A stretch of DNA of 64,000 nt from Oscillatoria sp. CS-180 (GTDB lineage Bacteria > Cyanobacteriota > Cyanobacteriia > Phormidesmidales > Phormidesmidaceae), in assembly GCF_028330965.1 (NCBI RefSeq), contig NZ_JAQMUB010000092.1:62001-126000 (forward strand), given 5' to 3'. The position numbers and the translations under genes are program-made. The notes beneath the pieces were generated by a model that ran no database searches, had not been told where the DNA came from, and saw nothing but the letters and a program-made list of their open reading frames with translations. Shown piece after piece: positions 47,940 through 56,037 of this stretch; position 1 is the stretch's first letter, and every line of letters begins with the position of its first letter.

Positions 47940-48048
47940 TTTGTGCTCGCAATCAGGTGTACAGTCGTTGCTAGGGGACAGCGTTTAAAATGATTCTTGA
48001 ACTAAACTACTCAGTTTCGGGACAAAATTGCAGCGCCAGCCAACGGAT

Positions 48049-48279
48049 TTGAGTAAATTCCATTTCTCCCGGTTGTTCAAAGACATCGTCGAATTAATAC
48101 CCCTCTAATACGTGCTGAAACGCTACGTTGATCATGCAGCCCATAGGCTTAAACAAGAGGATTGCGCGATCGCTTAAGTTGCCCACACCTTTGGATTTGC
48201 CGATCAGTCTCACTTCACCCGAGTATTCAAACAGGTCAAGGGAGTCACACCCCGAAATTTTCAGAAGCAAGAGAAGTAG
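48049..48279 (+). pseudogene. AraC-family regulator remnant with two in-frame stops
   Basis: A 76-codon stretch in one frame encodes the helix-turn-helix half of an AraC/XylS regulator (LSKFHFSRLFKDIVELIPL, then YVLKRYVDHAAHRLKQEDCA, then VAHTFGFADQSHFTRVFKQV, ending RNFQKQEK). It is broken by TAA at 48106 (where family members have a Gln, CAA) and TAA at 48175 (usually Glu, GAA). The N-terminal sensing half is missing. It is divergent from the aldo/keto reductase. Confidence 0.8.
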
Positions 48280-48307
48280 CGTCATTGCCCACATCAGGGC
48301 TATTTCC

Positions 48308-48643
48308 ATGTTGATAAAAAGAGTGTTCTGGATCGGTCTCTTGGTGTTGTTTTGCTGGTTATGCACGATCGCCGTTAGTACTGCACAAACCAACAGCATT
48401 CGCCTAGAGTCCCGTATTGATCAACTGGAGTCCGAACTGTCACGGGTGCGATCGCAAATCACTCGATTAGAATCTCAAATCAACAATCCTGGCCGTCCTG
48501 TTGCACCAGTCGAATCCACAGCCCTGCCCAACGAACTCTCCTTAGAGGAACAGTTTGATAATTTGGCGACGTTGGCGATCGAACTGAAGCTGGACGTCCG
48601 GGAGTTGCAAGAGCGCGTCAGTCAGCTAGAGCCAAGCGAATAG
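48308..48643 (+). CDS. small exported coiled-coil protein
   Basis: 111 residues from the ATG at 48308; the longer frame upstream is the AraC remnant read out of frame. A signal peptide (MLIKRVFWIGLLVLFCWLCT to STA) precedes a coiled coil (about 28-60, RLESRIDQLESELSRVRSQI), a short Pro-rich turn and a second helix pair (ELSLEEQFDNLATLAIELKL). Unknown function; it could trimerise or dimerise in the periplasm. Confidence 0.65.
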   Translation: MLIKRVFWIGLLVLFCWLCTIAVSTAQTNSIRLESRIDQLESELSRVRSQITRLESQINNPGRPVAPVESTALPNELSLEEQFDNLATLAIELKLDVRELQERVSQLEPSE

Positions 48644-49086
48644 AGGTCTGACTTGCCAAGGCTAAAGCAGTCAAAGCCACAGCCATAGCCATCTCCCCCG
48701 GACAATCAAACATGCTGGAACCTAAAAGCCTTACTCATGTTGCTTAACTACAGGGGAGTAGGGAACGAGTGTACTTGTTTCACTTGCATACCGCCATACA
48801 CTGTGCACAGCAGTAATTGATTCGTTTGCTGTTCCATACGGTTGTCCTGGGGGATCAAATGAATTATTATCACCAACCATAGCTGCCTCCGTGCAGCTTG
48901 CTGTCCCCGAACGTTTGGTCGGCGGCACTGGCAAGTGGAACCAACACAAACCAGCGCCTAACCCATAGACAGAACCAACCTGTCGTACGGGCTTTGCCTA
49001 TTTTAGGTCGCCCCACGAAGCGCTTCGTCTAAGGGCGACTGAATCTTCGGGGATTCCAACCCAAAACGATTCTTGGAGGAATCCTC
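48644..49086. other. intergenic region with family C fragment
   Basis: 443 bases with no gene seen. Around 48749-48798 the text resembles the inner half of the family C repeat (GGGGAGTAGGGAACGAGTG, then GCATACCGCCATA), decayed at both ends. GGAGGA at 49075-49080 is the ribosome site of the next gene. Confidence 0.4.
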
Positions 49087-49371
49087 GTGATTACCATTCA
49101 ATACTTCTTGCCGTCTCATCATACTGAGGCGGCACCGCCGTCGCTGCCCAGCAATCCTGCTCATCCCCAGCGACGACACAAGCGGCTACGTCTTTACTTG
49201 GTGGGCACTGAAGCGGACACCCAAAGCGCCATTGATCTGTTTCACCTGCGGAACTGCATCGAACGCATCGAGTGGAGTCCGAAGATCGACGTGCCGGAGA
49301 ACGGTGTGCTGATTCGCCAAGACCCTGGTGACGTGTTGCGATACTTGCAGCGCGACAGACTGTTCGAGTAG
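49087..49371 (+). CDS. small conserved-type hypothetical protein
   Basis: 94 residues from a GTG start with GGAGGA six bases ahead. A Pro/His-rich N-terminus (PSHHTEAAPPSLPSNPAHPQ) precedes a compact alpha/beta domain (RLRLYLVGTEADTQSAIDLF; IERIEWSPKIDVPENGVLIR; GDVLRYLQRDRLFE). Not recognised; the good ribosome site and defined fold make it probably real. Confidence 0.6.
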   Translation: MITIQYFLPSHHTEAAPPSLPSNPAHPQRRHKRLRLYLVGTEADTQSAIDLFHLRNCIERIEWSPKIDVPENGVLIRQDPGDVLRYLQRDRLFE

Positions 49372-49723
49372 CACGCTAAGAATTAGCCCCCCGGTTTTTA
49401 TTAAGAATTAGCCCCCCGGTTTTTATCAGAAGGTGGATTGTTGGTCCGAGCTTTTATGAGAAACCGAGGGGTTGAAGCAGGGGAAGGCGGGGCGATCGCG
49501 CTAGCTCTATTAGTCATATCAAAACAGTTTTTGCGGACTAACATAGCTACTGGCACTTCTCGAACCGAATAGGAAGACACGACGGTTAGGCTGACGAACT
49601 TCCACCTAACGGCCCGTATAAGTTGCTTAAGCTGACGAATGTTTACCTAATCACCCGCATCCAAGGGTGTTTGCAGAACTGTTCCCTTCAAGTATGTTGC
49701 TGTGCCCTCAAGGTAAAAAGCCT
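49372..49723. repeat. gene-free region with tandem and diverged direct repeats
   Basis: A near-exact tandem duplication (unit AAGAATTAGCCCCCCGGTTT, period 25) lies at 49378-49425. Two diverged 30-bp direct repeats starting GCTGACGAA and containing ACCTAA are at 49590-49619 and 49631-49660, 41 bases apart (22 of 30 matches). No gene is seen. Confidence 0.55.
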
Positions 49724-50326
49724 ATGTATAACCAAGAGTTCTGGAATGAGCGCTACATCACTGAGCAATATCTTTACGGAAAGGAGGCAAATACCTTCTT
49801 AGCAGAAAACATAGATTTGCTTAGGGGGCCAGTTCTTTCGCTAGCTGAAGGTGAAGGACGAAATGCTGTTTTCCTAGCGTCACAGGGTCTAAATGTTCTC
49901 GGCGTTGATTGCTCGAAAGTTGGGTTAGAAAAAGCGCAATTACTTGCCAGATCTAAAGGCGTAGCGATCGAAACCGAGGTAGCCGATCTCGCCCACTATC
50001 AGCCTAAAGAACGACATTATGGCTCCGTTATTTCCATCTCTGCCCACTTACCCAGCAGTATCCGCCTCCGGTTGTATCCCCTTATCGAGGCAGCGCTAAA
50101 ACCCAATGGGATTGTTCTACTTGAGGCTTACTCAGAAAACCAGTTAGCAAAAAATACTGGCGGCCCAAAAGATATTGATATGCTTATGTCTGTTGCAAAA
50201 CTTCGTCAAGAATTCCCAAATCTCAAGCCAATTCTGGCTCAAGAAATTGAACGCGAAGTATGCGAAGGGGAAGGTCATACTGGCCTGTCATCTGTGGTTC
50301 AGTTCATTGCTAAAAAAGAAGCCTAA
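49724..50326 (+). CDS. class I SAM-dependent methyltransferase
   Basis: 200 residues from MYNQEFWNERYITEQYLYGK at 49724; an earlier in-frame ATG is less likely. TehB/thiopurine-type methyltransferase layout: SLAEGEGRNAVFLASQGLNV (motif I), GVDCSKVGLEKAQLLA, VISISAHLP (motif IV-like) and LKPNGIVLLEAYSENQ. It would methylate a small molecule such as a thiol, selenium or tellurium compound; the acceptor is unknown. It is isolated from other genes. Confidence 0.8.
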   Translation: MYNQEFWNERYITEQYLYGKEANTFLAENIDLLRGPVLSLAEGEGRNAVFLASQGLNVLGVDCSKVGLEKAQLLARSKGVAIETEVADLAHYQPKERHYGSVISISAHLPSSIRLRLYPLIEAALKPNGIVLLEAYSENQLAKNTGGPKDIDMLMSVAKLRQEFPNLKPILAQEIEREVCEGEGHTGLSSVVQFIAKKEA

Positions 50327-50514
50327 TAACACCTTGCAGTCGTCCTATCTTCTGCAACTTCCCTTCGTCGCTTGCTCTATTGAGCGGCTGAAAGAAAGCG
50401 TTGTGCAGCGTAATTCCCTGCAGAGGTGTAACCAAGATCGGATGAATTATTGGGCTATTCAGTAAAGAATTACCAGGGTGGAGATGTGATGTTTTTAGAA
50501 CCGATGCCGACTTT

Positions 50515-50622
50515 CTAGTACACAACGGCAGAAATAGGCTCACCCTGTAAAGCGATCGGAAAGCTTATCTGCCTTAGTTTTGAATTTTGAACTTTGAATT
50601 TTGAATTTCGCGTAGTGGTACT
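50515..50622 (-). repeat. family B miniature element
   Basis: 108 bases between CTAGTACACAACGGCAG and TTCGCGTAGTGGTACTAG; the ends are imperfect inverted repeats. Inside is a small A/T tract with three GAATTTTGAA-like units. It lies in the 413-base gene-free stretch 50327-50739, ahead of the toxin-antitoxin pair. Nothing else is recognised there. Confidence 0.7.
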
Positions 50623-50739
50623 AGAAGCACTGGCAAGCTAAAGATGGCTTAGCAACATTTCAGGTCCATGTTTGGGCAATGCTTAATCCGTCTGAAAGCA
50701 GCGATAATAGATGGAGTGTGCTCTGATACTTTAAGTGAA

Positions 50740-50964
50740 ATGGCAATGACTGAGTTACTTGAGCGTGCGATAGCTAGATTGCAAATCTTGTCTGAGAGTG
50801 AGCAGAACGCGATCGCTTCAATCATTCTGGACGAGATTGAGGACGAACGACGTTGGGATGAGGCATTTTCGCGTTCGCCGGATGTTCTGGCAAAACTTGC
50901 AGATTCCGCAATGGCTGAGTATCGTGCAGGTAAAACTCAAGAACTTGACCCAGAGGCATTGTGA
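50740..50964 (+). CDS. antitoxin-like protein of a toxin-antitoxin pair
   Basis: 74 residues from MAMTELLERAIARLQILSES; the frame is open upstream but this start fits the family. The protein is charged and helical (QNAIASIILDEIEDERRWDEAF) and ends in a conserved-type tail (MAEYRAGKTQELDPEAL) that probably wraps the toxin, a layout familiar in antitoxins paired with RelE/ParE toxins. The stop overlaps the toxin start by four bases (GTGA), showing translational coupling. Confidence 0.75.
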   Translation: MAMTELLERAIARLQILSESEQNAIASIILDEIEDERRWDEAFSRSPDVLAKLADSAMAEYRAGKTQELDPEAL

Positions 50965-51230
50965 ACTCGCGTACTACTACCGAGTTCCGCAACTTGTTCG
51001 CTAGTTTACCTAAACAGGTTCAAGAGCAAACCCGCGCCGCATATCGTCAGTTTAGGGACGATCCAAGCTATCCAAGTCTTCGTTTCAAGAAGGTGCATCC
51101 AAAGTTGCCAATTTATTCCGCCCGCATCAATAAAAGCTATCGAGCGTTAGGTCAGTTAGATGGAGATACAGTAATTTGGTTTTGGGTTGGTTCACACGCA
51201 GAATATGACAGGTTGTTAGGGTATTTATAG
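50961..51230 (+). CDS. RelE/ParE-superfamily toxin
   Basis: 89 residues starting with GTG inside the antitoxin's last codons. The RelE/ParE/YafQ-type fold is suggested by FRNLFASLPKQVQEQTRAAY, YPSLRFKKVHPKLPIYSARI and the end NKSYRALGQLDGDTVIWFWV followed by GSHAEYDRLLGYL, whose closing His-x-x-Tyr is common in the family. It would cleave mRNA at the ribosome or poison gyrase; the family alone does not decide which. Confidence 0.8.
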   Translation: MNSRTTTEFRNLFASLPKQVQEQTRAAYRQFRDDPSYPSLRFKKVHPKLPIYSARINKSYRALGQLDGDTVIWFWVGSHAEYDRLLGYL

Positions 51231-51322
51231 CAGCGCGGCATAACAATTCAAATGCAGCAGACAGTTGAAAGCATCGGTGCTGAGTTTGAAGTTACCTGAT
51301 GCCACTGATTTGAACCGTTAGA

Positions 51323-52204
51323 TTATCGCTTTTGATAGGCTTTAGGCGTCACTCCCGTTATCTGACGGAAGACTTTTGTTAGATGCGTTTGATTGGCAAA
51401 GCCACAATCTAGGGCAATGGTGCTAATTGCAAGCGATCGCTGTTTCAGTAATTGTTTGGCTCGTTCCACACGTTGTCGCAGCAAATACCGATAGGGTGCA
51501 ATTCCCATCGATTGCTTGAAAGAGCGGCTGAAGTGGGATTCGCTCATATTGGCCAGGGCCGCCAAATCCAAAATTGATATATCTTTCGCCAAATTCGCCT
51601 TCATATAATCAATGACTCGCTCCAGCTGTGATTGCGGTAAGCCGTTGGCTTTCAATTCAGGCTTGTTGACGGCATAGTTCTGAACCAAACGAGCGGCAAG
51701 CGCTGTTCCTAATGCCTCGCCATACAATCTGCCAGACAGACATCCCGTTTGGATTTCTATCTTGAGCGCAAGGGCCAACTGTGCGATGACCGGATCATCA
51801 ATTGCACACTGGGGAACCAGTTCGATATCATGCTGCATCGATTCTTGAGCGGCCTGATTTAGCACTGTTGGGCAAATCGCAATCACTGAAAATTCAACTT
51901 TCCGATTCCAGTTTGTGGAATGACTTAGAAATGCGGGAACAACATCTACGCGACCGTTGCCGTGGACGTAGCGTTTAAGTCTACCGTCCAAACGACGTTC
52001 TGCCTGAAAGCAACTTTTGGGGTTTGTGATGACCAACGAATGCTGTAGCAGACGATGCTCCACCGTTTCGTAGGGAGGATGACAGTAGTGAGTGAAGGTT
52101 AACCCTTTCCACCCAGTAGGGTAACTCGCAATTAAGGGTGCCTGTGGAAGGACTTGCGCTGCATCCACCCGGTTTGTCAAATCAACGGTGAAAGTTGTCA
52201 CCAT
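51323..52204 (-). CDS. AraC-family transcriptional regulator
   Basis: 293 residues. The N-terminal half is an unrecognised sensing domain. The C-terminal 100 carry two helix-turn-helix motifs: ISILDLAALANMSESHFSRS and AISTIALDCGFANQTHLTKVF, then ITGVTPKAYQKR. It is divergent from the SnoaL-like gene (136-base gap), so probably controls it and itself from that gap. It resembles the dead AraC gene at 48049 in family but is clearly not identical. Confidence 0.9.
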   Translation of the reverse strand: MVTTFTVDLTNRVDAAQVLPQAPLIASYPTGWKGLTFTHYCHPPYETVEHRLLQHSLVITNPKSCFQAERRLDGRLKRYVHGNGRVDVVPAFLSHSTNWNRKVEFSVIAICPTVLNQAAQESMQHDIELVPQCAIDDPVIAQLALALKIEIQTGCLSGRLYGEALGTALAARLVQNYAVNKPELKANGLPQSQLERVIDYMKANLAKDISILDLAALANMSESHFSRSFKQSMGIAPYRYLLRQRVERAKQLLKQRSLAISTIALDCGFANQTHLTKVFRQITGVTPKAYQKR

Positions 52205-52339
52205 AACTGTGTCCTGTTGATTTCACGTCTCAAGCAACAGTCTCAAGCAATATTGGGATAACTTTAGCAGAATCGGACAAGACAGCAGGTTGGGGCTACG
52301 CCTACCTTAGGGATGTCTCATCTCCTTCGCTGATCGCTT

Positions 52340-52723
52340 ATGTCAAACCAACCCGCACCCGAAATCGAACTGTTACGCACAGCGTATGCGGCCTTTAATG
52401 CGCGTGACATTGATGCCGCGATCGCTCTTATGACTGCCGATGTGCACTGGCCAAGAGCATTCAAAGGTGGTTTTGTCCGTGGACCTGAAGAAGTCCGCGC
52501 TTACTGGACGGAGCAGTGGAGCGAGATCGATAGTCACGTCGAGCCCGTTGCTTTTCATACAGAGGGTGATGGTCAAATCTTGGTCGAGGTGCATCAGGTC
52601 GTGCGCGATCTGGGTGGGACCGTGCTTGCCGATGAGCACGTCGGCCACCGCTTTACCCTTGAACAAGGTTTGATTCAAGCCATGGAAGTCTGCTCACTTT
52701 CATCATCTGGCCTTGGTGCCTAA
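52340..52723 (+). CDS. SnoaL/NTF2-like small protein
   Basis: 127 residues of the NTF2-like cone-shaped fold: LRTAYAAFNARDIDAAIALM, ADVHWPRAFKGGFVRGPEE, VRAYWTEQWSEIDSHVEPVA and VLADEHVGHRFTLEQGLI. Such proteins bind or isomerise hydrophobic small molecules; the ligand is unknown. It is divergent from the AraC regulator, suggesting regulated expression. Confidence 0.85.
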   Translation: MSNQPAPEIELLRTAYAAFNARDIDAAIALMTADVHWPRAFKGGFVRGPEEVRAYWTEQWSEIDSHVEPVAFHTEGDGQILVEVHQVVRDLGGTVLADEHVGHRFTLEQGLIQAMEVCSLSSSGLGA

Positions 52724-52851
52724 AAACGCCTGCACACATCGATGTTGTCGATTAGTAGAGCATGCCATTGCCGCTCTGGGTTAACCATCTCGATTCCGAT
52801 AATGCGATCGCTGGTGGATATGGCTTGTCTTTGGCAACGTCTACCAATCAC

Positions 52852-53075
52852 GATAGCTTCAGCTCTCTAGGCTAATACCGCTACGCGGAATTCAAAGTTT
52901 AAAATTGAGAATACTCTTCGAGAAGAGCAAAGCTCTACAAAACTAAGGCAGATAAGCTTTCCGAGCGCTTCACTATGGAGAGCCTATTTGTGCCGTAGTG
53001 TACTAGTCAGTACTATTCGGATGCTTAGCGCATCGCTAAAGGATTCGCTGTCCTGACAGAACTGGCGACAGTTAC
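52852..53075 (+). repeat. family A element interrupted by a family B element
   Basis: A family A unit starts GATAGCTTC...CTAGGCT at 52852 and resumes near 53010 as ATTCGGATGCTTAGCGCATC, ending ACTGGCGACAGTTAC near 53075. Between them, 52872-53007 is a complete family B element (CTAATACCGCTACGCGGAA to CCGTAGTGTACTAGT). B therefore inserted into A here. This fills most of the 656-base gap 52724-53379. Confidence 0.75.
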
Positions 53076-53251
53076 ATGTCTTTGTGCCGATAACTATATC
53101 TTTTGGAAGTCACGGCTAATGCTAAATCCAGGTCTAATGGACGGAGGATTTTATTGATCCGTCGTTTACTTCATTCCCTTCTTGTCAAAAGTCAAATTTA
53201 GTTTCATTGAACTGCATGGTTTGCGAAGTTTGTGAAATTCAGGGCTTGAGC

Positions 53252-53395
53252 ATGGGATTGTTCGAGCAATTGGTGAGACGTTCCACTTCTGTTATAGAGG
53301 AAGCTTTTTCCTCAGCTAACCCTGTTCCACTAATTTGGGAACAGCCACATAGACGAAGACAAGGGGAGGTTAAGTCAGCATGCAGCAACTATTGA
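53252..53395 (+). CDS. possible small protein overlapping the next start
   Basis: A 47-codon frame from ATG 53252 (MGLFEQLVRRSTSVIEEAFS, then VPLIWEQPHRRRQ) ends 16 bases inside the ferric-reductase-like gene. The tight overlap resembles the coupled small genes at the other end of this operon. No ribosome site or family is evident, so it may be chance. Confidence 0.25.
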   Translation: MGLFEQLVRRSTSVIEEAFSSANPVPLIWEQPHRRRQGEVKSACSNY

Positions 53396-54720
53396 GAAGA
53401 AGCCCAGTTGCGGTAGCTGCCTTTTGGATCGCTGTATATCTTGCGATCGCCTTGCTGCCTCTTCTTATCTTGCTCCTGTATCCTCCTGTTTTTGATGAAC
53501 GAAGCTTTTGGACAGAGTTTTCAGTCGCTCTAGGATTTGTTGGGCTAGCAATGCTAGCTCTCCAGTTTGCCCTCACCGCTCGCATCAATCGGATTGAGGC
53601 ATCCTACGGGGTTGACATTATCCTGCAATTCCACCGCTACATTTCTTTGATAGCTTTTTCTCTGATTCTGATTCACCCCGTTATTCTCTTTATCGATCAG
53701 CCTGAAACGCTACGTTTATTGAATCTATTCGAAGCCCCATGGCGTGCTAGATTCGCTGTCGCTGGGACCCTGGCACTATCGGTTCTCGCAATCACCTCCA
53801 TTTGGCGACAGCCTCTGAAGATTCCTTACGAGTTGTGGCGCACGAGCCACAGTATTTTAGCTGTCGTTGCGGTGACATTAGGGTTAGCTCACGCATTAGG
53901 CGTCAGCTATTATCTGGGATTGTTTTGGAAAAAGCTTTTGTGGAGTGCGATCGCCCTAACGGCTTTATGGCTATTAGTTTATGTCCGTATTGTCAAACCA
54001 TGGATGATGACCAAACGTCCTTACTTGGTGGAAGAGGTCATTCCCCAAAGAGGAAACGTATGGACCCTCGCTATTCGACCGAGAGGCCACGAAGGATTTC
54101 AGTTTCATCCCGGTCAATTTGCCTGGATAACTCTAGATATTTCGCCCTTCCGAATGCGTGAGCATCCCTTTTCCATGTCTTCGAGTGGCGATCATCCTGA
54201 ACGGTTAGAATTTACCATCAAAGCATTAGGAGACTTTACCCAAACCGTTAAAGATATTGAGCCAGGAACAAAGGCATATCTGGATGGTCCTTACGGCGTG
54301 TTTACCAGCGATCGCTACTGGGATGCTGCCGGATTTGTACTCATTGCAGGTGGAATTGGCATTACCCCAATGATGAGTATGCTAGTTACGGCTGCTGAGC
54401 GGAACGACGATCGCCCGTTCTTGCTGATTTATGCCAGTGAAGGATGGGAAGATGTAACCTTCCGAGAAGAGTTGGACGCCCTTGTTGACACTCTGGATCT
54501 AACGATCATTCATGTGTTGCGTCAGCCTCCCGAAGACTGGACAGGCGAAACAGGCTATGTTGATCAAGATTTATTGGAGCGATATATTCCCATTCATAGA
54601 GGCAGCCGACACTATTTCATCTGTGCTGCACCAGTCATGATGGATCAAGTTGAGACAGCACTCCACGATTTGCAGGTACCTGCAACCAGTGTCCATATGG
54701 AACATTTCAATCTAGTCTAG
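53380..54720 (+). CDS. ferric-reductase-like membrane oxidoreductase
   Basis: 446 residues. The N-terminal part (about 10-210) has six membrane spans with paired heme-ligand His candidates (FHRYISLIAFSLILIHPVIL; LWRTSHSILAVVAVTLGLAHAL). The C-terminal half is a ferredoxin-NADP reductase-like module: FAD site REHPFSMSSSG, NAD(P) site IAGGIGITPMM and the Cys-containing end HYFICAAPVMMDQVE. It would pass electrons from cytosolic NAD(P)H across the membrane to iron or oxygen. AGGGGAGG at about 53361-53369 serves the ATG at 53380. Confidence 0.85.
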   Translation: MQQLLRRSPVAVAAFWIAVYLAIALLPLLILLLYPPVFDERSFWTEFSVALGFVGLAMLALQFALTARINRIEASYGVDIILQFHRYISLIAFSLILIHPVILFIDQPETLRLLNLFEAPWRARFAVAGTLALSVLAITSIWRQPLKIPYELWRTSHSILAVVAVTLGLAHALGVSYYLGLFWKKLLWSAIALTALWLLVYVRIVKPWMMTKRPYLVEEVIPQRGNVWTLAIRPRGHEGFQFHPGQFAWITLDISPFRMREHPFSMSSSGDHPERLEFTIKALGDFTQTVKDIEPGTKAYLDGPYGVFTSDRYWDAAGFVLIAGGIGITPMMSMLVTAAERNDDRPFLLIYASEGWEDVTFREELDALVDTLDLTIIHVLRQPPEDWTGETGYVDQDLLERYIPIHRGSRHYFICAAPVMMDQVETALHDLQVPATSVHMEHFNLV

Positions 54721-54740
54721 TTCTCTAACGATAAACGCTT

Positions 54741-54893
54741 ATGCGATACGTCATTATGATTCAGATCGTCAGTATTATTACTCTGATTTTACTGGGAGCT
54801 TCTGCTATGTTTGCGTGGTTGCAAAATCGCTCGGTTCAAGATTCTGCATATGAGCAGTTTTTGAGATCATCGATCAATGTCACAGCACAATAA
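54741..54893 (+). CDS. small single-span membrane protein
   Basis: 50 codons, MRYVIMIQIVSIITLILLGA with one membrane span (about 5-25), then a short charged tail ending SSINVTAQ. It starts 20 bases after the reductase stop and overlaps the next small gene by 17 bases in another frame. Gene size, span and tight packing suggest a small partner or stabilising subunit of the reductase. Confidence 0.55.
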   Translation: MRYVIMIQIVSIITLILLGASAMFAWLQNRSVQDSAYEQFLRSSINVTAQ

Positions 54894-55074
54894 TCGCGTG
54901 CAGAAGATCGAATTAACGTTTCAGCTTTTGGGATGGGCTTTATTTATCCTATCGGCAAGCTTTTTTATGGCGGCCAGTATCAGAGCGGGAGACATATTGA
55001 GTCTCTTGGGTAGTTTATTTTTTTTCTTGGCCTGTTTTTTGTTTCTGATTCCCTTGGTTATTCTACGAAAGTAG
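54877..55074 (+). CDS. small two-span membrane protein
   Basis: 65 residues: a short charged start, then two membrane spans (about 10-32 and 40-62) with LGWALFILSASFFMAASIRA and LLGSLFFFLACFLFLIPLVI. It overlaps the preceding 50-residue gene, indicating coupled translation. Not recognised; the setting suggests an accessory of the reductase or a transport partner. Confidence 0.6.
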   Translation: MSQHNNRVQKIELTFQLLGWALFILSASFFMAASIRAGDILSLLGSLFFFLACFLFLIPLVILRK

Positions 55075-55184
55075 TGAGTTACCCAATCAATTATTAGCGA
55101 TCGCAGTCTAACAACACCTCTATCCCCAACCGCTAAGAGAGTAATAATGGCAAAGGATGCAGGAAGTTTAGGCAGAGTCATCGT

Positions 55185-56015
55185 TTGGCAAGAACTATAG
55201 CCTTGATACTGAAAAACCCAGACGGGACACAGACCTACTTCGAAGCTGTTGGCAACAAAACCGACAAACCTGTGCTCCTGTTGCATGGCATTGGCGCAGA
55301 CCACACCATGTGGTACAAACAGGTGAAAACATATACCGATGCTGGCTATTACCTTCTTATTCCAGATTTATTTGGGCATGGGCAGTCGTCAGATTTAGCA
55401 TCCAGTGATTTGTCTGTCTGGCGGCATCAACTCAACTGGCTTTTAGAAAGTCAGGGAGTGGATAAGTGTCATCTAATCGGGGTCAGTATGGGGGGCGTCA
55501 TTGCCCAATCCTTCATTACTGAGCACCCAACCAAAATTGAAAAAATGGTGATTTCCGATTCCTTTGGTGAACTTCGTACTTTCAAGGAACGGTTGCTAGG
55601 GCAGGCTCAACTTCTTGGCTTTCACCTCTATAAAATATTGGGGAATCCACTGCTGGCAAGCAGCATGCGTACTGCCTATAAAGCGACCTATGCTCAAGAT
55701 GCCCGCGATTATTTTGAGCAGGTTAGTCTCCGGGCAGACTTGAATCAGATGATTTTAGCTAGAAAAGCCATTAATCAAATTGATGTCTTAGAGAAGTTGA
55801 GAACGGTCACAACGCCCACGCTCGTCATGGTTGGAGCAGATTTTGGGCAAACATTCATCGAAATCAATGCAAAAATCGCAGATGCTTTGCCAAATTCCGA
55901 GCTATTCGTTTTAGAACGAGCGATGGATCCCTCTAATTTGGTGAATCCAAATGAGTTTGATAGGCAAGTCCTCCACTTCTTGGATGGCAATTGTCTTGAT
56001 ACGCCGCCTGATTGA
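55185..56015 (+). CDS. alpha/beta-hydrolase-like protein lacking the catalytic His
   Basis: 276 residues with a TTG start; no in-frame ATG or GTG exists before a stop. The fold is clear: LLHGIGADHTMW oxyanion loop, IPDLFGHGQSS, and nucleophile elbow GVSMGG. The segment that should read like AGHxxNxExP reads LERAMDPSNLVNPNEF, so the catalytic His is replaced by Asp. It could be a pseudoenzyme, or another residue serves. It ends close to a convergent transposase remnant, so the C-terminus may have been altered. Confidence 0.75.
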   Translation: MARTIALILKNPDGTQTYFEAVGNKTDKPVLLLHGIGADHTMWYKQVKTYTDAGYYLLIPDLFGHGQSSDLASSDLSVWRHQLNWLLESQGVDKCHLIGVSMGGVIAQSFITEHPTKIEKMVISDSFGELRTFKERLLGQAQLLGFHLYKILGNPLLASSMRTAYKATYAQDARDYFEQVSLRADLNQMILARKAINQIDVLEKLRTVTTPTLVMVGADFGQTFIEINAKIADALPNSELFVLERAMDPSNLVNPNEFDRQVLHFLDGNCLDTPPD

Positions 56016-56037
56016 CCTGCCACCAATGACTCAGACA

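Noticed and set aside
48128-48307. N-terminal extension of the small coiled-coil protein
   Set aside because: The upstream part of that frame is the AraC remnant read out of frame; the ATG at 48308 gives a proper signal peptide.
49378-49425. Tandem repeat as a possible CRISPR start
   Set aside because: Only two copies, adjacent with a 2-base gap, no spacers and no cas genes nearby.
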